Shown one piece after another: positions 1-15,000 of a stretch of DNA of 64,000 nucleotides (the first letter of the stretch is position 1; each line of letters opens with the position of its first letter). This DNA is from Panorpa germanica (lineage: Eukaryota > Arthropoda > Insecta > Mecoptera > Panorpidae). Where the stretch lies: assembly GCA_963678705.1 (NCBI GenBank), contig OY783208.1:22966207-23030206 (forward strand). The letters are read 5' to 3'. The position numbers and the translations under genes were made by a program. The notes beneath the pieces were generated by a model. The model worked only from the letters and a program-made list of their open reading frames with translations. It did no database searches and had not been told where the DNA came from.

Positions 1-75
1 ACCATGTTCGAGATACCATAGACACAAGCATCGACAGCAGCGCTGATGCGGCAAGCAGCGCAATTTATCGAACAA
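1..75 (+). CDS. APC: Probable APC exon, partial, ending at a GTAAGT donor
   Basis: The only open frame starts at base 3 and reads HVRDTIDTSIDSSADAASSA followed by IYRT, ending one base into a codon at ACAA|GTAAGT. That phase joins exactly to the exon at 17227, whose first two bases GA complete an Arg codon. Vertebrate APC has a similar acidic stretch (HLSETFDNIDN) just after the armadillo repeats. The match is short. The alternatives are an exon of an unrelated upstream gene or a non-coding leader exon of the first micro-gene. Confidence 0.5.
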
Positions 76-3000
76 GTAAGTGTCAACCCGCCATAATTTA
101 AATCATATGTCAAGTGTCGAACTCTAGTGGTAATTCATGTTAATATATTATCATCTATTAGCTATTCTTGAATTAGTAATATAAATGAATTAATATTTAT
201 TCTGTTTGTAAGATAATTGAAATTAAATATTGATTGTTTTATAACTGTAATTAATTTCGGCATACAAGTTACCTTTAATCATGGAATCACCACAGCGTCC
301 TCGTCTACAGGTATTATTAAATTTTGGAGGTTATGTTGTTTGTTTATATTCATTTAATGACATATTTTTTAGGTTGTAGAAGCTAGAGGAGTACTACGTG
401 ATATACATATTCATTTAAGGAGGTACAGAGAGCTTCTACTAGTATTAGAAAGGATCCAAAGACAAAATACTCGTCCAACCTTTCGTCTGGACCGTATTAC
501 ACAAGCTGTCAGAGCTGTAATAGTAAGCTTTCAATTTTTTTAACAAATTACTTAATGAAAATCGCAAATAAATATGTATTGGCGTGTCTATTTTATGAAA
601 TATCTAAATATTGACGGAGATATAGCAATTAAAAGTTTGAATTGTAGTTTTAGCACTAGAAATGGTCGGCCATATTTGTATGACGTGAAATGCATTTTAA
701 CCTCAGTTATTTGTTGAGTAGGTCAGTGCTGTTGTAATGTTTTGTAGCTGTAAGTAGTGAAATAATCAAGTCAAGTCAAAGAATAATAAGTTTTTATTTT
801 ATTTAACTCTGCTAAGGCAGACATAATATTGAAATTTGATTGTCCCTTGAAATAGCTGTAAATAATATTTGATATTTTGATATATAAATACATATAGCAG
901 AGATTTATGAGCTGTAAGGTTGGTAACTTTACACAAGGATTGTGATGTCACATGCATTTGGAATGTGTACAACGTTGAATCCCTTTAATAATTAAAGAGA
1001 CAAAATTACTTTTTTAATTGTTAATATCTCTTAACATATAAGGAGTTATTAACAAATAATTAAACATTTGAGGTTCTAGTAACCCACTTTATCAATATAT
1101 AGTACAGTTTATACGCAGAGCTAAAAAAAGTGGGGAAACTGGAATTTAAATTTGATGTAGCTATATCTCCGTAAACTTCTAGATATTTAAAAAAATAAAA
1201 ACGTGAATATACATAAATTAATTTTTTCTTCAATCACTAGCCCCTTTAAGGGGAAGTGGAGTTAGGGTTTAATTTTTTTATTTATTTATATGAATGTACA
1301 ACATATTAAGTTTATTGTGTGAAAATTTGAAGTCGATTGGAGTAAAACTGTCGGAGATATAGAGTTTTAAGTCTTCACCTCTCTGGTCTGGTTTCGTCTT
1401 TCTTTGAAACTTTTAAACGCGTTTTTCTCACACTTAACTTTTTCAGAGTCGGTGTCCTCTCTAGCTCAAAATCTACTGCACCGATCCTTTTGAAATTTTG
1501 CACACTCTTTCTTTACATAAATGCCGAGGTAACGCTGTCGAGTTACTTAACAGGGTGACCTGCAGAAACTTATCAACTAATGAAATCATTTTGGTTTTTT
1601 GATTTCAAATAATCCAGTGATGAGTTATGAGGGACACCGCAATGAAACTTTTTTTTGTGACGTCACCGGAGATTCGCTGTCAATGGCTCATTTCTTGATA
1701 TTTATTTATGAAAATTTCACGAAGTATTCTTTAAATGTTATTTTATCATGTAGTAATTATAGAAATAATTATATATTAACTGTGTCGTCAAAAAACATTA
1801 TCGAAAATATGTATTTTTTGTATCGGTTTGACCTTACCCCCACTTAAAAGTCAGTTATATTTTAAATTTAAATTATTTTTTCAGTTCAGTCTTCAAAGAA
1901 GAGTTGCAGTTGTTGCAGGTTAAATGGCTTGTCAAACAAACCGGAAACTAAATCGCTAACGAAAATGTTTTCAAGTGATAACTGAATAACTGAAATAAAT
2001 AATTTATTAAATATTATCAGACTTATTATTTATTATAGAATACATTAATATTTAGTTAGAAAGTGAAATTAGTTCATAAAAATATTAATTTAATAATTAC
2101 AATTGTACATTATAACAGTTCTGGCGCCTTTTGACGATTTGTTTGAATGTTCTTGCGCCTGATTGTTCGGCAACCCAACTCACACAAACAAAATGTAGAA
2201 TTATTGAAGGGGAGAACTAATGGGCTTGTGTCCTCATTTTTTAGTCGTTGATTTTTCTATTATTGATTGAAATTGATGTTAATAAATGTGTATTGGCGTG
2301 TCTATTTTATTAAATATCTAAATATTGACGGAGATATAGCAATTAAAAGTTTGAATTGTAGTTTTAGCGCTAGAAATGGTCGGACATATTTGTATGACGT
2401 GAAATGCATTTTAACGTCAGTTATTTGCTGAGTAGATCAGTGCTGTGGTAATGTTTTGTAGCTGTTGATAGTCAAATAATCAAGTCAAGTCAAAGAATAA
2501 TAAGTTTTCATTTTATTTAACCCTGCTAAGGCAGACATAATATTAAAATTTGATTGTTCCTTGAAATACCTGTAAATAATATTTGATATTTTGATGTATA
2601 AATACATATAGCAGAGATTTATGATCTGTAAGGTTGGCAGCGGTTGTGATGTCACAAGCAGTTGGAATGTATACAACGTTGAATCCCTTTAATAATTAAA
2701 GAGACAAAATGTCTACAATGTGTACTACATATTGATAAAGTGGGTTACTAGAACCTCAAATGTTCAATTATTTTTTAATAACTCCTTATATGTTAAGATA
2801 TATTAACAATTAAAAAAGTCATTTTGTCTCTTTAATTATTAAAGGGATTCAACGTTGTACACATTCCAAAATGCATGTGACCTCACAATCGCTAGTTGCT
2901 ATTTCTTTTATACAAAAGAACGTAAAAGAAATAGCATATTCATGACAGAACTCTGACAAGTTTACAGGTTACCAACCTTACAGTTCATAAATCTCTGCTA

Positions 3001-6000
3001 TATGTATTTATATATCAAAATATCAAATATTATTTACAGCTATTTCTAGGAACAAAAAAATTTCAATATTATGTCTGCCGTAACAGGGTTAAATAAAATA
3101 AAAACTTATTATTCTTTGACTTGACTTGATTATTTCGACTACCAACAGCTACTAAACATTACCACAGCACTGAACTACTCAACAAATAACTGACGTTAAA
3201 ATGCATTTCACGTCATACAAATATGGCCGACCATTTCTAGCGCTAAAACTACAATTCAAACTTTTAATTGCTATATCTCCGTCAACACTTAGATATTTAA
3301 TAAAATAGACACGCCAATACACATTTATTAACATCAATTTCAATCAATAATAGAAAAATCAACGACTAAAAAATGAGGACACAAGCCCATTCAGTTATGC
3401 TTCACAATACTATAGCTGTCTCTGTTATATAACACAGAGTAAAAGAGATAGCATACTCAAATGGTGTTATATACTAACAAACGCATGCGTTTGATACATT
3501 GACATATTAACCGAGATTAAAACCCTTACCACATATAACTGACCTATCTCTATATTAGATGTGTCTGTGACGTCATAACTAGAACTAAAACAAACTTCAC
3601 AAGTACGTACTTAATTAAGTCAATAAACGTTAAAAAATGTAATGTTGTTCCTATAAATGTCACTTTTAATTTGGTAGTTTTCTTAGTTTATAAAATCTAA
3701 GATACAAAAATGCCGCTCTCACTATATATATATTAGCGAACGTGTTTTAATTTATATTGATTGAATCAGTTCGAAGTGTTGCCCGATGTAAACAAGCAGT
3801 AGAACTAGTGATAACATATATGTCAATAGTTTGACGTTTACAAGAAAATATAAAGAAATATATACATAAATAAGGAAATAAGAAATAATCAACAATGGAA
3901 AATAGACAAGCAAGAGTTCTTAATCCACAGGTAAATTAAATTTGCTATTTACTGTCATTTTGTTGTTACTTTGGGAATCCATTGTTGTTTTTTATAGGCT
4001 ATAATGACCATACAGAATTCAATAATGAGATGTACTGAACTATTGTTCACCTTGGAAGCTCAAAGAAAAGCATCTCATCAAGATGCTGATATAGAGGGCC
4101 TGGAACGTATGATAAGAGCAATTAGTTGCTATAAGGTTTTTATATTTGTGTCCTATGTCTTAATTTCTATAAAAGTGTACTATATATTGATAAAGTGGAT
4201 TACTAGAACCTCAAATGTTCAATTATTTGTTAATAACTCCTTATATGTTATTTTGTCTCTTTAATTATTAAAAGGATTCAACGTTGTACAACATTCCAAA
4301 TGCATGTGACATCACAACCGCTAGTTGCTATCTCTTTTCTACAACAGAGCGTAAAAGAGATAGCATATTAATGACCGAATCAACAAATAACTACATGTTA
4401 CGTCATAAATATGGCCGACATCTGTAGCGCTAAAACTACAATGGGTTTGTGTCCTCATTTTTTAGTGGTCGATTTTTCAATTGTTGATTGAACTTGATGT
4501 TAATAAATGTGTATTGGCTATTTTATTAAATATCTAAATGTTGACGGAGATATAGCAATTAAAAGTTTGAATTGTAGTTTTAGCGCCAGAAATGGTCGGC
4601 CATATTTGTATGACATGAAATGCATTTTAACGTCAGTTATTTGTTGAGTAGGTCAGTGCTGTGGTAATGTTTTGTAGCTGTTGGTAGTCGAAATAATCAA
4701 GTCAAGTCAAAGAATAATAAGTTTTTATTTTATTTAACCCTGTTACAACAGACATAATATTGAAATTTGATTATTCCTTGAAATAGCTGTAAATAATATT
4801 TGATATATAAATACATATAGCAGAGATTTATGAGCTGTAAGGTTGGTAACCTGTAAACTTGTCAGAGTTCTGTCATGAATATGCTATTTCTTTTACGCTC
4901 TGTTGTATAAAAGAGATAGCAACAAGCGGTTGTGATGTCACATGCATTTGGAATATGTGTATGTGAAGAAGCAGTTATATTAAAAAAAATATATTTTTCA
5001 GGCAGCTCTTTTGGATAAACTCCAAGGAAGGGTCATAGTTCCAGGGGGTTAACCTTCCGAAGGAAAAAAAAGAAAACTGATGAAAATATTTTTTCTTTAA
5101 AAAAAAAATGTGTTTCATAAATGTATTAAGTAATTCAAAAGTTATATTTGGTTGCACGTAGTTTTTTAAATTCTATTAAATTGGGTGGTGAACCATAACT
5201 GAATTTCTATAAAAGTGTACTACATATTGATAAAGTGGGTTACTAGAACCTCAAATGTTCAATTATTTGTTAATAACTCCTTATATGTTAAGAGATATTA
5301 ACAATTAAAAAAGTCATTTTGTCTCTTTAATTATTAAAGAGATTCAACGTTATAGAAAATTCTAATACATTGTACGTCACGTCGCGTGTGCTGATTTGCT
5401 ATCTGTTTTATACACAGCGACACAAACGAGTTTGTGTATGATGCGTCATTTACTGCTAATAGCTGGGTTTTGTATTTCATTAAAATTTATATTAAGATCT
5501 TTGTGAAATTGGAAAAATATGCTTGTTACTTATTTGTTTTGTGACGTCATATGCGTAGTTAAAAATTGCGGGAAATTTGAAATTCAAATTATACAATAGC
5601 TGTAACTTCGTCAACTTTTGGATATTGAAAATTAAAAAAAGGGACCTCTAAGAAATGAGAAATCTGTTATATAAAAGAGATAATGTACCGAAATGTCATA
5701 TTGTTTACAGCTGTCTAGAACAACACGTAAAGTTTGTTATTCTAAAAGTAGTAAAAAAGGATAAATAAAGAAATATTTTTTATTTTTATCTCCATCAAAT
5801 ATTGAATTGTTCAAAACTGAATACATATCTTTCAATAAAATTTCAAAATATCTAAAAATAAAAAATGGCGCACAACCCAATTGATTTGATTCAACACAAT
5901 AATTTGAAACAGTAGCGTAATAATTTGAATCCTGTACTTAGATTGAGAAATAAAAACAAATTTTAATTTGAAATTTTTTATTATTGTGCTTGTGTCCTAT

Positions 6001-9000
6001 ATCTTAATTTCTATAAAAGTGTACTATCTTAATATATAAAAATTACGTGTCACATGTTTGTCCGCGATGGACTCCTAAACTACTTAACCGATTTTAATCA
6101 AATTTGTACACCGTGTGCAGTTTGATCCAACTTGAAAGATAGGATAGCTTACATCTCAATTTATGATTGCAATATTATCTTATTGTGTTCGTTTTCTATT
6201 CAGTCGTTCATAGGAAAGGCCCTTTTTATGACCTACAGACATTGCAACGACGGTTCACTGCTGAATTAAAAGCAACTCCGGTTTATGATTTATGACCGGA
6301 GTTATAAACTTGGCACTAGCAGGGATGGCAGGGGTATAAAACTTAATGGAATTCTAGTTTTTAGAGTCTGCAAAATATAAATATTTAAATGAAGAAATAA
6401 ATAGATGTAATCTTTAGTACGGATCGCGATTTTTTAATGAATATTATTCATCTTCAACAATACTCGTTATATTAGTTTTTTACATTGTTTTGGTGATTTA
6501 AAAATCCACGATCGGCAGGTCTGCGTTAGGTTTAAAACCTCTGTATTACCCTCGCTGCTTAGAGTATTCGTTTAAACACATTATATTCGGAGATTGAGGG
6601 AGACAGCGTGTGCCTATTACCATTAAAGAAATATTTGTTGAAAAGGATAGCATATACTTTAAACATACTGTACTGAACGAAATACTATACAAGTGTAACA
6701 GTGAAAAATATATTTTACTTGTCTAACCGCATCTCGTTTCTCTCTCACTTTGGAATGAAAATGAACTAAACAAATATATATCCTAATGTGAAAGAAACAA
6801 CTGCTACTTAATGAATGATGTTGGAAAAAGAAAGAATATTATTATGAAAAAATTCTAACAACTAACACAAAATCTGTGACAGGCAGAGAACTTGTAAAGC
6901 GTTAGAATTGAATTGTACGAGTGACTCGAACGTCACTAAATAGGGCACTTCACCAAATTGTTTACTGGGAGTACATTCTCAACGCATTTGTGATAAGATA
7001 AATTTTTCAATGAATAGTTAAAAATAGAGAAACGTAAATATATATATATATATTATATTTTAATCAAAAATTAAAAATACGACCTTAAAAATTAGTTTAC
7101 AACCTCTCGCGCAATGGAACACACGGTATTAGTGCAGAATGTTTCGAGCAGTTAAAACAAGTGTTTGGAAAGCTACTGTCAATGTTTATTATTTTTTACG
7201 TGAACTGTCATTTCTAATAAGTAATTAAAAGTGTAATTAAATATTGAGATTTTAACAAACATCGTATCTATCAGACTCATTATGTCGGAGAAATCGTGTA
7301 AAGTTGTTAATAAAAAAACTAGTGTTAATAAAAAGGTAGTGAAAATTAATCTAACATCGTTTATAACCTCAAAATATTAATTATATTATGTTGTGTTTTG
7401 TATTTAGATTCGCTCAGAAAATGTTAGAAAACCATTAGAAAAACAAAACAAAGAAAACATACCATTCAATTCTAAAGAAAATCTAGTACGGTATGTATTT
7501 ATGAAATTTAAAATAATTGCGATAATAATTAGTCGATATAGCTACACTTTTTGTTTTTAATCTTATATTAGAACTACTACATTTGATTGTGTTTTGTGGT
7601 GCTTGTTGTATATCCAAATTATGTACAAATCAGTATGTATTATTCATTATATCACTTTTTATTAAAAAATAGACAGTATTTGTGGTTAAAGTTGGGCAAT
7701 GAATGTGAAATATGACGTAAATATTATTTCTAACCTCAAATTTGAAATATTAATTTTATCCGTTAATATTGTCTATTTCTAAATAAAAAGTGGAATAATG
7801 AATATTTCGTAGTGATTTATACATATTTTTCTTGAATATACAACAATCGCCACAAAATATACAAAAATGCTTTGGTTTTATTATAAGATTAAAAACAAAA
7901 GGTGTGACTTTCGAATAATTATCCAAATCGTTAATGCTATAAAAATGAAATATTTGTCTTGCAGAAAATTACATGAAAAAAACGAACCAAAGTTAAAAAA
8001 GTTAATTAATAAAACATCTCAAACCGATCCAAAATATTGGCAAGTAAGTATTAATGAATTTTGTTAAATAATATGCATAAAATATATTTTAATACGTTTG
8101 TAGGTTTTAGCTCAAGAAAGGCAAGATGTGTTAGAAGGAATATTAGAAGAAAAACGTCAACTTTGTGAAAGAATTGAAGCTTTGGAACAAGAAAATGAAA
8201 TTCAAAATCAATTGATCGAAGAAGCTACTGCCTGTACCATGGCTTTAGTGGTAAGATAAATTAGCTTAAAACAATTTTTTTAAGAGTCATACGAATCTAA
8301 TGCGATACCTGTACGATTCAATTCGTTTCAATTCGTACGAATCTTACAAGATTCTTGTCATAATCGTTTGTAGGATTGTGAAGCACGACTCAATTTCTAT
8401 AAGATTGTGCAATATATTGATAAAGTTGGCTATAAGGACTTCAAATGTCCAATTAATTGAATTTTTGAAAAAAAATTGAAAATTTGAAAGACCCTATATT
8501 AAGAATATCTTTCTTAATAAGGCTGCTAACTATACGTTGAAAATTAACTAATATTTTCGCAAGTTTTAATCATAATTTAATTAATTATTGTTTTTTCGTT
8601 TTTGTTTCAGGAGATGTACAACGAGCTTGAGCCACCTGATGTATAGTGTGTTTAATTGTTATATTTTATAAAATCCTATTTAATTAGGTAGTTTCCCTGT
8701 TTTTTCTACTTATATTTTAATTTTTTAATAATACAAAAATCGATAAATTGACCGAAAAATGTTTTTCTAATAACATCATAATTTTGTTGTTTTTATCCTT
8801 TTAATGGGCTTGTGTCCTATGTCTTAATTTCTACATATTGATAAAGTTGGTTACTAGAACTCCTTATATGTTAGGAGATATTAACAATTAAAAAAGTCAT
8901 TTTGTCTCTTTAATTATTAAAGGGATTCAACGTTGTACACATTTCAAGTGCATGTGACATCACAACCGCTGCCAACCTTACAGCTCATAAATCTCTGCTA

Positions 9001-12000
9001 TATGTATTTATTTATCAAAATATCAAATATCATTTACATCTATTTCAAGGAACAATAAAATTTCAATATTATGTCTGCCGTAACAGGGTTAAATAAAATA
9101 AAAACTTATTATTCTTTGACTTGACTGGATTGTTTGAGTACCAACAGCTACAGAACATTACCACAGCACTGACCTTCTCAACAAATAACTGACGTTAAAA
9201 TGCATTCCACGTCATAAAAATATGGCCGACCATTTCTAGCGCTAAAACTACAATTCAAACTTTTAATTGCTATATCTCCGTCAACATTTAGATATTTAAT
9301 AAAATGTTAACGCATTTATTTCCACTTTTAGAAATTTTATTCTGGAAACAGAATATCAAAAATTGGTATTAATGCAAACAGCAAATTAAATGCACTAAAA
9401 TGAAATTAGCTAAATGTTTAAGGTAAGTTGAGAAATAAGAAAACGCTGCTTGTTATAGGTATTACTTAAGTTTTATTAATTTTGAATAGGACCAATAGAA
9501 TCAATAGAGTTCGAAGCGGACTTTGAAGCGAAGGTATTGTTAGAAGGTTAGATTTGTACAGCTAGAATTTATAGTCCTCATTTTTTAGTGTCGATTTTTC
9601 AATTGTTGATTAAAATTGATGTTAATAAATGGAATGTGTACAACGTTGAATCCCTTTAATAATTAAAGAGACAAAATGACTTTTTTAATTGTTAATATCT
9701 CTTAACATATAAGGAGTTATTAAAAAATAATTGAACATTTGAGGTTCTAGTAACCGACTTTATCAATATGTAGTACACTTTTATAGAAATTAAGACATAG
9801 GACTCAAACCCATTAAAAAAACAACCACTAAGAAGTTCTATTTTCAATTTGTTTCATATTAACGCGATTCAAAATATTTAATTCAAGTAGATGTGAAGAA
9901 ATCGATGTGAATATTGAGACAGAATCTGAAATAATAAAAAAAAAGTATAAAATGTCACAATATAAAAAACATTTACACCCAAACCTCGCTTTACACGGTA
10001 GGGGCGTTCCAATATATAAATTCTATAAAACACATTTACAAATTTCATCCATATTTTTATTAAAAGAAGAAATACACATTTTAGTCCAGAAGTACGTACA
10101 TAAAAAAAATAAAAAATCATAATTCCAATTACAAATAAAAGAAGTAGTAAAGAATAGAGAATTTGCTGAAATTTCGTAAATTTGTTCTACGATAGTCAAT
10201 AATTAATAACACAATTAAATAAGGGTAGGTTTCCGAAACTTTGAAGGAAATAATTAGTTTTAAAAACTAATTTCATTAACTTGTGCATTTGATTGAAAAT
10301 TTCATGTAAGTATCTAATGTAGAAAATTATTATTTCAATTGAATATGGTTCAAAAAACATCAAGCTTTCGATTCAAATAATACAAATAGTATGTGGAACG
10401 AAGAAATCACTAAAATAATTGACATTGTCATAAAAAATATCCGTTACTTCAGCTGTTCAAAACACGATGTAAGATTTGGCAACGTCCCCTGCACAGTTAG
10501 TCGCCGCATGAGTAACCGCGAATATTCGAAAGGGATTAGGTCATAAAAGTTACATTATGGTGGTACTAGGACCTCGTTAATATTAATAACAATTCCAGAC
10601 AACAAATGAAACCTAATCCTAAAAACAAATATAATTTAATCCTCATAAACTCGACCCAACAAAACACAAAATACAGAAACATTTTTGTAAGACATATAGC
10701 GAAATAAATTTAGAATTCGTGTTCAAGAAATAATTCATGTAAAAAGAGACTATTTGTTCTTCTGTGAGAACCGCGTTATTTCGAATCCGCGTAAAACGAG
10801 GGCTAGGTGCATTTAGTTATCCTACTTTTTTATTAATATCTTCATTGATTAAATATAATTGCAGATACTCTGTTCTTCCTTTTTGCTTTTGAAGTTCTTC
10901 GACAAAATCACGAAAAATCCGTTCTGTTATATTGCATACCTCCAAATGAAGAAGCTATAAAAAATAATTGCAAAATACGAGCATTTTGTAAACTCTTGGC
11001 TTGTGAACTCATTTTTTAAGGGTCTCTTTTTTAATAATGGGCTTGTGTCCTCATTTTTAGTGGTCAATTTTTCAATTGTTGATTAAAATTGATGTTAATA
11101 AATGTGTATTGGCGTGTCTATTTTATTAAATATCTAAATAATGACGGAGATATAGCAATTAAAAATTTGAATTGTAGTTTTAGCGCTAGAAATGGTCGGC
11201 CATATTTATGACGTGAAATGCATTTTAACGTCAGTTATTTGTTGAGTAGGTCAGTGCTGTGGTAATCTTTTGTAGCTGTTAGTAGTCAAATAATCAGTCA
11301 AGTCAAAGAATAATAAGTTTTTATTTTATTTAACCCTGCTAAGGCAGACATAATATTGAAATTTGATTATTCCTTGAAATAGCTGTAAATAATATTTGAT
11401 ATATAAATACATATAGCACAGATTTATAAAAAGTCATAAAAAAAGTCATTTTGTCTCTTTAAATATTAAAGAGATTCAACGTTGTAGACATTTCAACTGC
11501 ATGTGACATCACAACCGCTTATTACAGCTCATAAATCTCTGCTACATGTATTTATATATCAAATATTATTTACAGCTATTTCAAGGAGTAATAAAATTTC
11601 AATATTATGTCTGCCGTAACATAGTTAAATAAAATGAAAACTTATTATTCTTTGACTTGACTTGATTATTTGACTACCAACAGCTACAAAACATTACCAC
11701 AGCACTGACCTACTCAACAAATAACTGACGTTAAAATGCATTTCACGTCATACAAACATGGCGGACTATTTCTAGCGCTAAAACTACAATTCAAACATTT
11801 AATTGCTATATCTCCGTCAACATTTAGATATTTAATAAAATAGATACACCAATACACATTTATTAACATCAATTTCAATCAACAATTGAAAAATCGACCA
11901 CTAAAAAATGAGGACACAAGCCCATTGGACATTTGAGGTTATGGTAGCCAACTTTATCAATATGTAGTACAGTTTTATAGTTCACAAGCCCATTGTTTTA

Positions 12001-15000
12001 CTTACTGTTAAATTTGAACAATTTTGTAATATTCTAAGGACACAATTGTCATCAAACTTTCTGCAATATTCAATATAAATTCTTTTTAATGTTCCACCTC
12101 GAGTTATATTTTGTATACATTTTAAATCCACTTCTTCCATAAATTTAAGTTTTAATTTCGTCAAATATTTAAGTTCGGACAAATACAATAATCCTGCAGA
12201 AGTAAGATATTCACTTTCTCCATAATCCAAAAAGTTTAGTTCAATTGTTGATAGAAAAATACAATTTGTAGCAATTAATTTCATAACATTATCAGATACA
12301 CTAGGAATCTGTTGAAAACGTAGTTTTTTGAGATTTTTTAAAAATCGTATCTGCTCTAAAATTTTATCAGATAATTCGATACATTCCAGGGATAAATCTT
12401 CCAAACTTAAAGCAGCATATTTAACGAAGACAGAGATTAACTTATAGGAATCATAAATTCCACTAAATATCCTGAAGGACTTCAAAGATTTTTGTGAAAT
12501 ACAATCCAATAATAAATGTTCACTTTTTATTTCAACAGAATGTAAGGTTAACCCTTCGACAGATTTGGGCAGCATTAGAAAACAAGATCCTACTAAATTA
12601 GAATTATTATACAATGCTACATATTTTAACTTCGTATTTTTGGAAAACAATTCAACAAATGCTAAATCTTTTGCATTTGAATTGATTGAAATATTTATTA
12701 AATTTTCATATTTACTCAATTTCAATATGTCATTTTCGTTTAGTATTACACCTGATAAATTTAATACTTCAATTTGAAGGCAATATGTTGTAATAATTTT
12801 AGGAATGTTTAAATAATTTGTATTTGGATGTGCCACTACTGTTTTCAAAGACAGTTGTCTCAAATTTTGACAACTTTTTATAGTATTTACATTTTTAGTT
12901 ATATCAGTGTCGTATAATTTTAAGCATTGCAATTGTTTCCAATATAAAGTAGCACAAAATTTCCATTTTTCACACACTTTCCCACAATTTAAAATATCGT
13001 TGATTGGTAAATACGAATATAAATACAAGATGCAGTCTGTAATTAATATTTCGATATTATTACTGTTAGAATTCATACTATAATTTAGTTTTACAGTTTT
13101 ACTTATATATTAAATAAGGAGTTCTTCTGGAAATTTAAGGAAGACGTTATTGAAAATATTATAAATTACGAAAATATTTTACAATTATCTTGCATTGATC
13201 TTTCTTGTAAATGTCAAGTTCAAGAATCGCTTTCCTATTTTGATATTTAGATTATAAAGAACCACTAGAAATATAGGTTATTTTCCATAGACCATTTGAA
13301 AAATTCGGAACTAATTTTAGAGTGGTTTTTTTAAACATTCTTAATGGGCATGTGTCCTATGTCTTAATTTCTATAAAAGTGTACTATATATTGATAAAGT
13401 GGGTTACTAGAACCTCAAATATTTAATTATTTGTTAATAATTCCTTATATGTTAGGAGATATTAACAATTAAAAAAGTCATTTTGTCTCTTTAATTATTA
13501 AAGGGATTCAACGTTGTCCACATTCCAACTGCATGTAACATCACAACCGCTATCAACCTTACAGCTCATAAATCTCTGCTATATGTATTTATATATCAAA
13601 ATGTCAAATATTATTTACAGCTATTTCAAGGAACAATAAAATTTCAATATTATGTCTGCCTTAACAGGGTTAAATAAAATAAAAACTTATTATTCTTTGA
13701 CTTGACTATTTCGACTACCAACAGCTACAAAACATTACCACAGCACTGACCTACTCAACAAATAACTGACCTAGTGCTAAAACTACAATTCAAATTTTTA
13801 ATTGCTATATCTCCGTCAACATTTAGATATTTAATAAAATAGACACAATTTATTTTACACATTTATTAACATCAATTTCAATCAACAATTGAAAAATCGA
13901 CCACTAAAAAATGAGGACAAAGCCCATTACTCAAAATTTTGCCGACCCTCTATTGGTGAGTAGCGCTACTAGCAACTATTGATTCAATGGTATTCTTTTC
14001 TTTATCACAAGATTTGAAATGTTGCTTCAAATTATAACTTTTGCTAAAACCTTTTAAACAAAATTCACATTTATATTTTTTTATCTTAGAATGAATTATC
14101 CTGTGTTGTAACATTGCAGTTCTTGATTTAAAATATTTGCTGCAGATTTCACAAGGAAATTCTCTTGTTTCAACATGGACTACTAAATGAGCTTTCAATT
14201 CTGGTGCAGATTTAAACCCTTTGCTACATTGACTACATTCGAAAAGCTTCTCTTCTCTGTGAACCCACTGATGCTTATTTAAATAATCTTTCGACTTACA
14301 AATCTTATTACAATAACTACATGTTAATTGTCCTTCTTCAGAATGTATAATAATTGTATGTTTTTTTAATTTAGCTGCACTTTTAAATGTTTTATTACAA
14401 TGAGTACAAATATATAAACTATCTTCTGCATGTATTAACTCATGCCTTCTTCGGCTTCCAGCTTCTTTGAAAGATTTTTCACATTTACTACACTTATATT
14501 TTCTTTCTTCAGAATGTACTGAAAGATGTGTTCTTAAAGCAGTTTTTGTTTTGCACAGTTTTCCACATAACCTACAAATATAAATTTTGTGACCTGAATT
14601 GTCAACAGATGTTAATAGATTGTTAATTAACGAAGGATTAGAACCATCTAATATTACAGTTAAGGGATTAAAATCTTCTTTGTTTACATTCACTTCATTA
14701 TTTATTTGTATATCAGATAAGTCAACTTTAATCTCTTGCTTTATGTCTTTATTGTGTGTTAATTTATTATCCATATTAATATTTATTATTATATATTTAT
14801 AAACATAAATCTAACGTTTTTATTATAGATATTATGGCATAAATTAAGCTTTTATCTAATTATTAATTCACAAGATTTTTTATTAGCACTTGTAGGCTAT
14901 GTTGAAATGTCAAATTAATGTCGAAGTTTAAAATAGAAATGATTCAATACTAATTAAGTCTTATGCTCACTATTTTATTAATTGTAATATGTTTAGGTAC

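Noticed and set aside
1599..1847. 82-aa frame in micro-gene 1 intron 2
   Set aside because: The start codon is non-standard, codon use is AT-driven, and the sequence lies between repeats without splice signals. Nothing like it occurs in the paralogue.
9907..10122. 71-aa plus frame and overlapping 80-aa minus frame
   Set aside because: AT-rich, Lys/Phe-biased, no homology recognised, and inside a probable transposon remnant.
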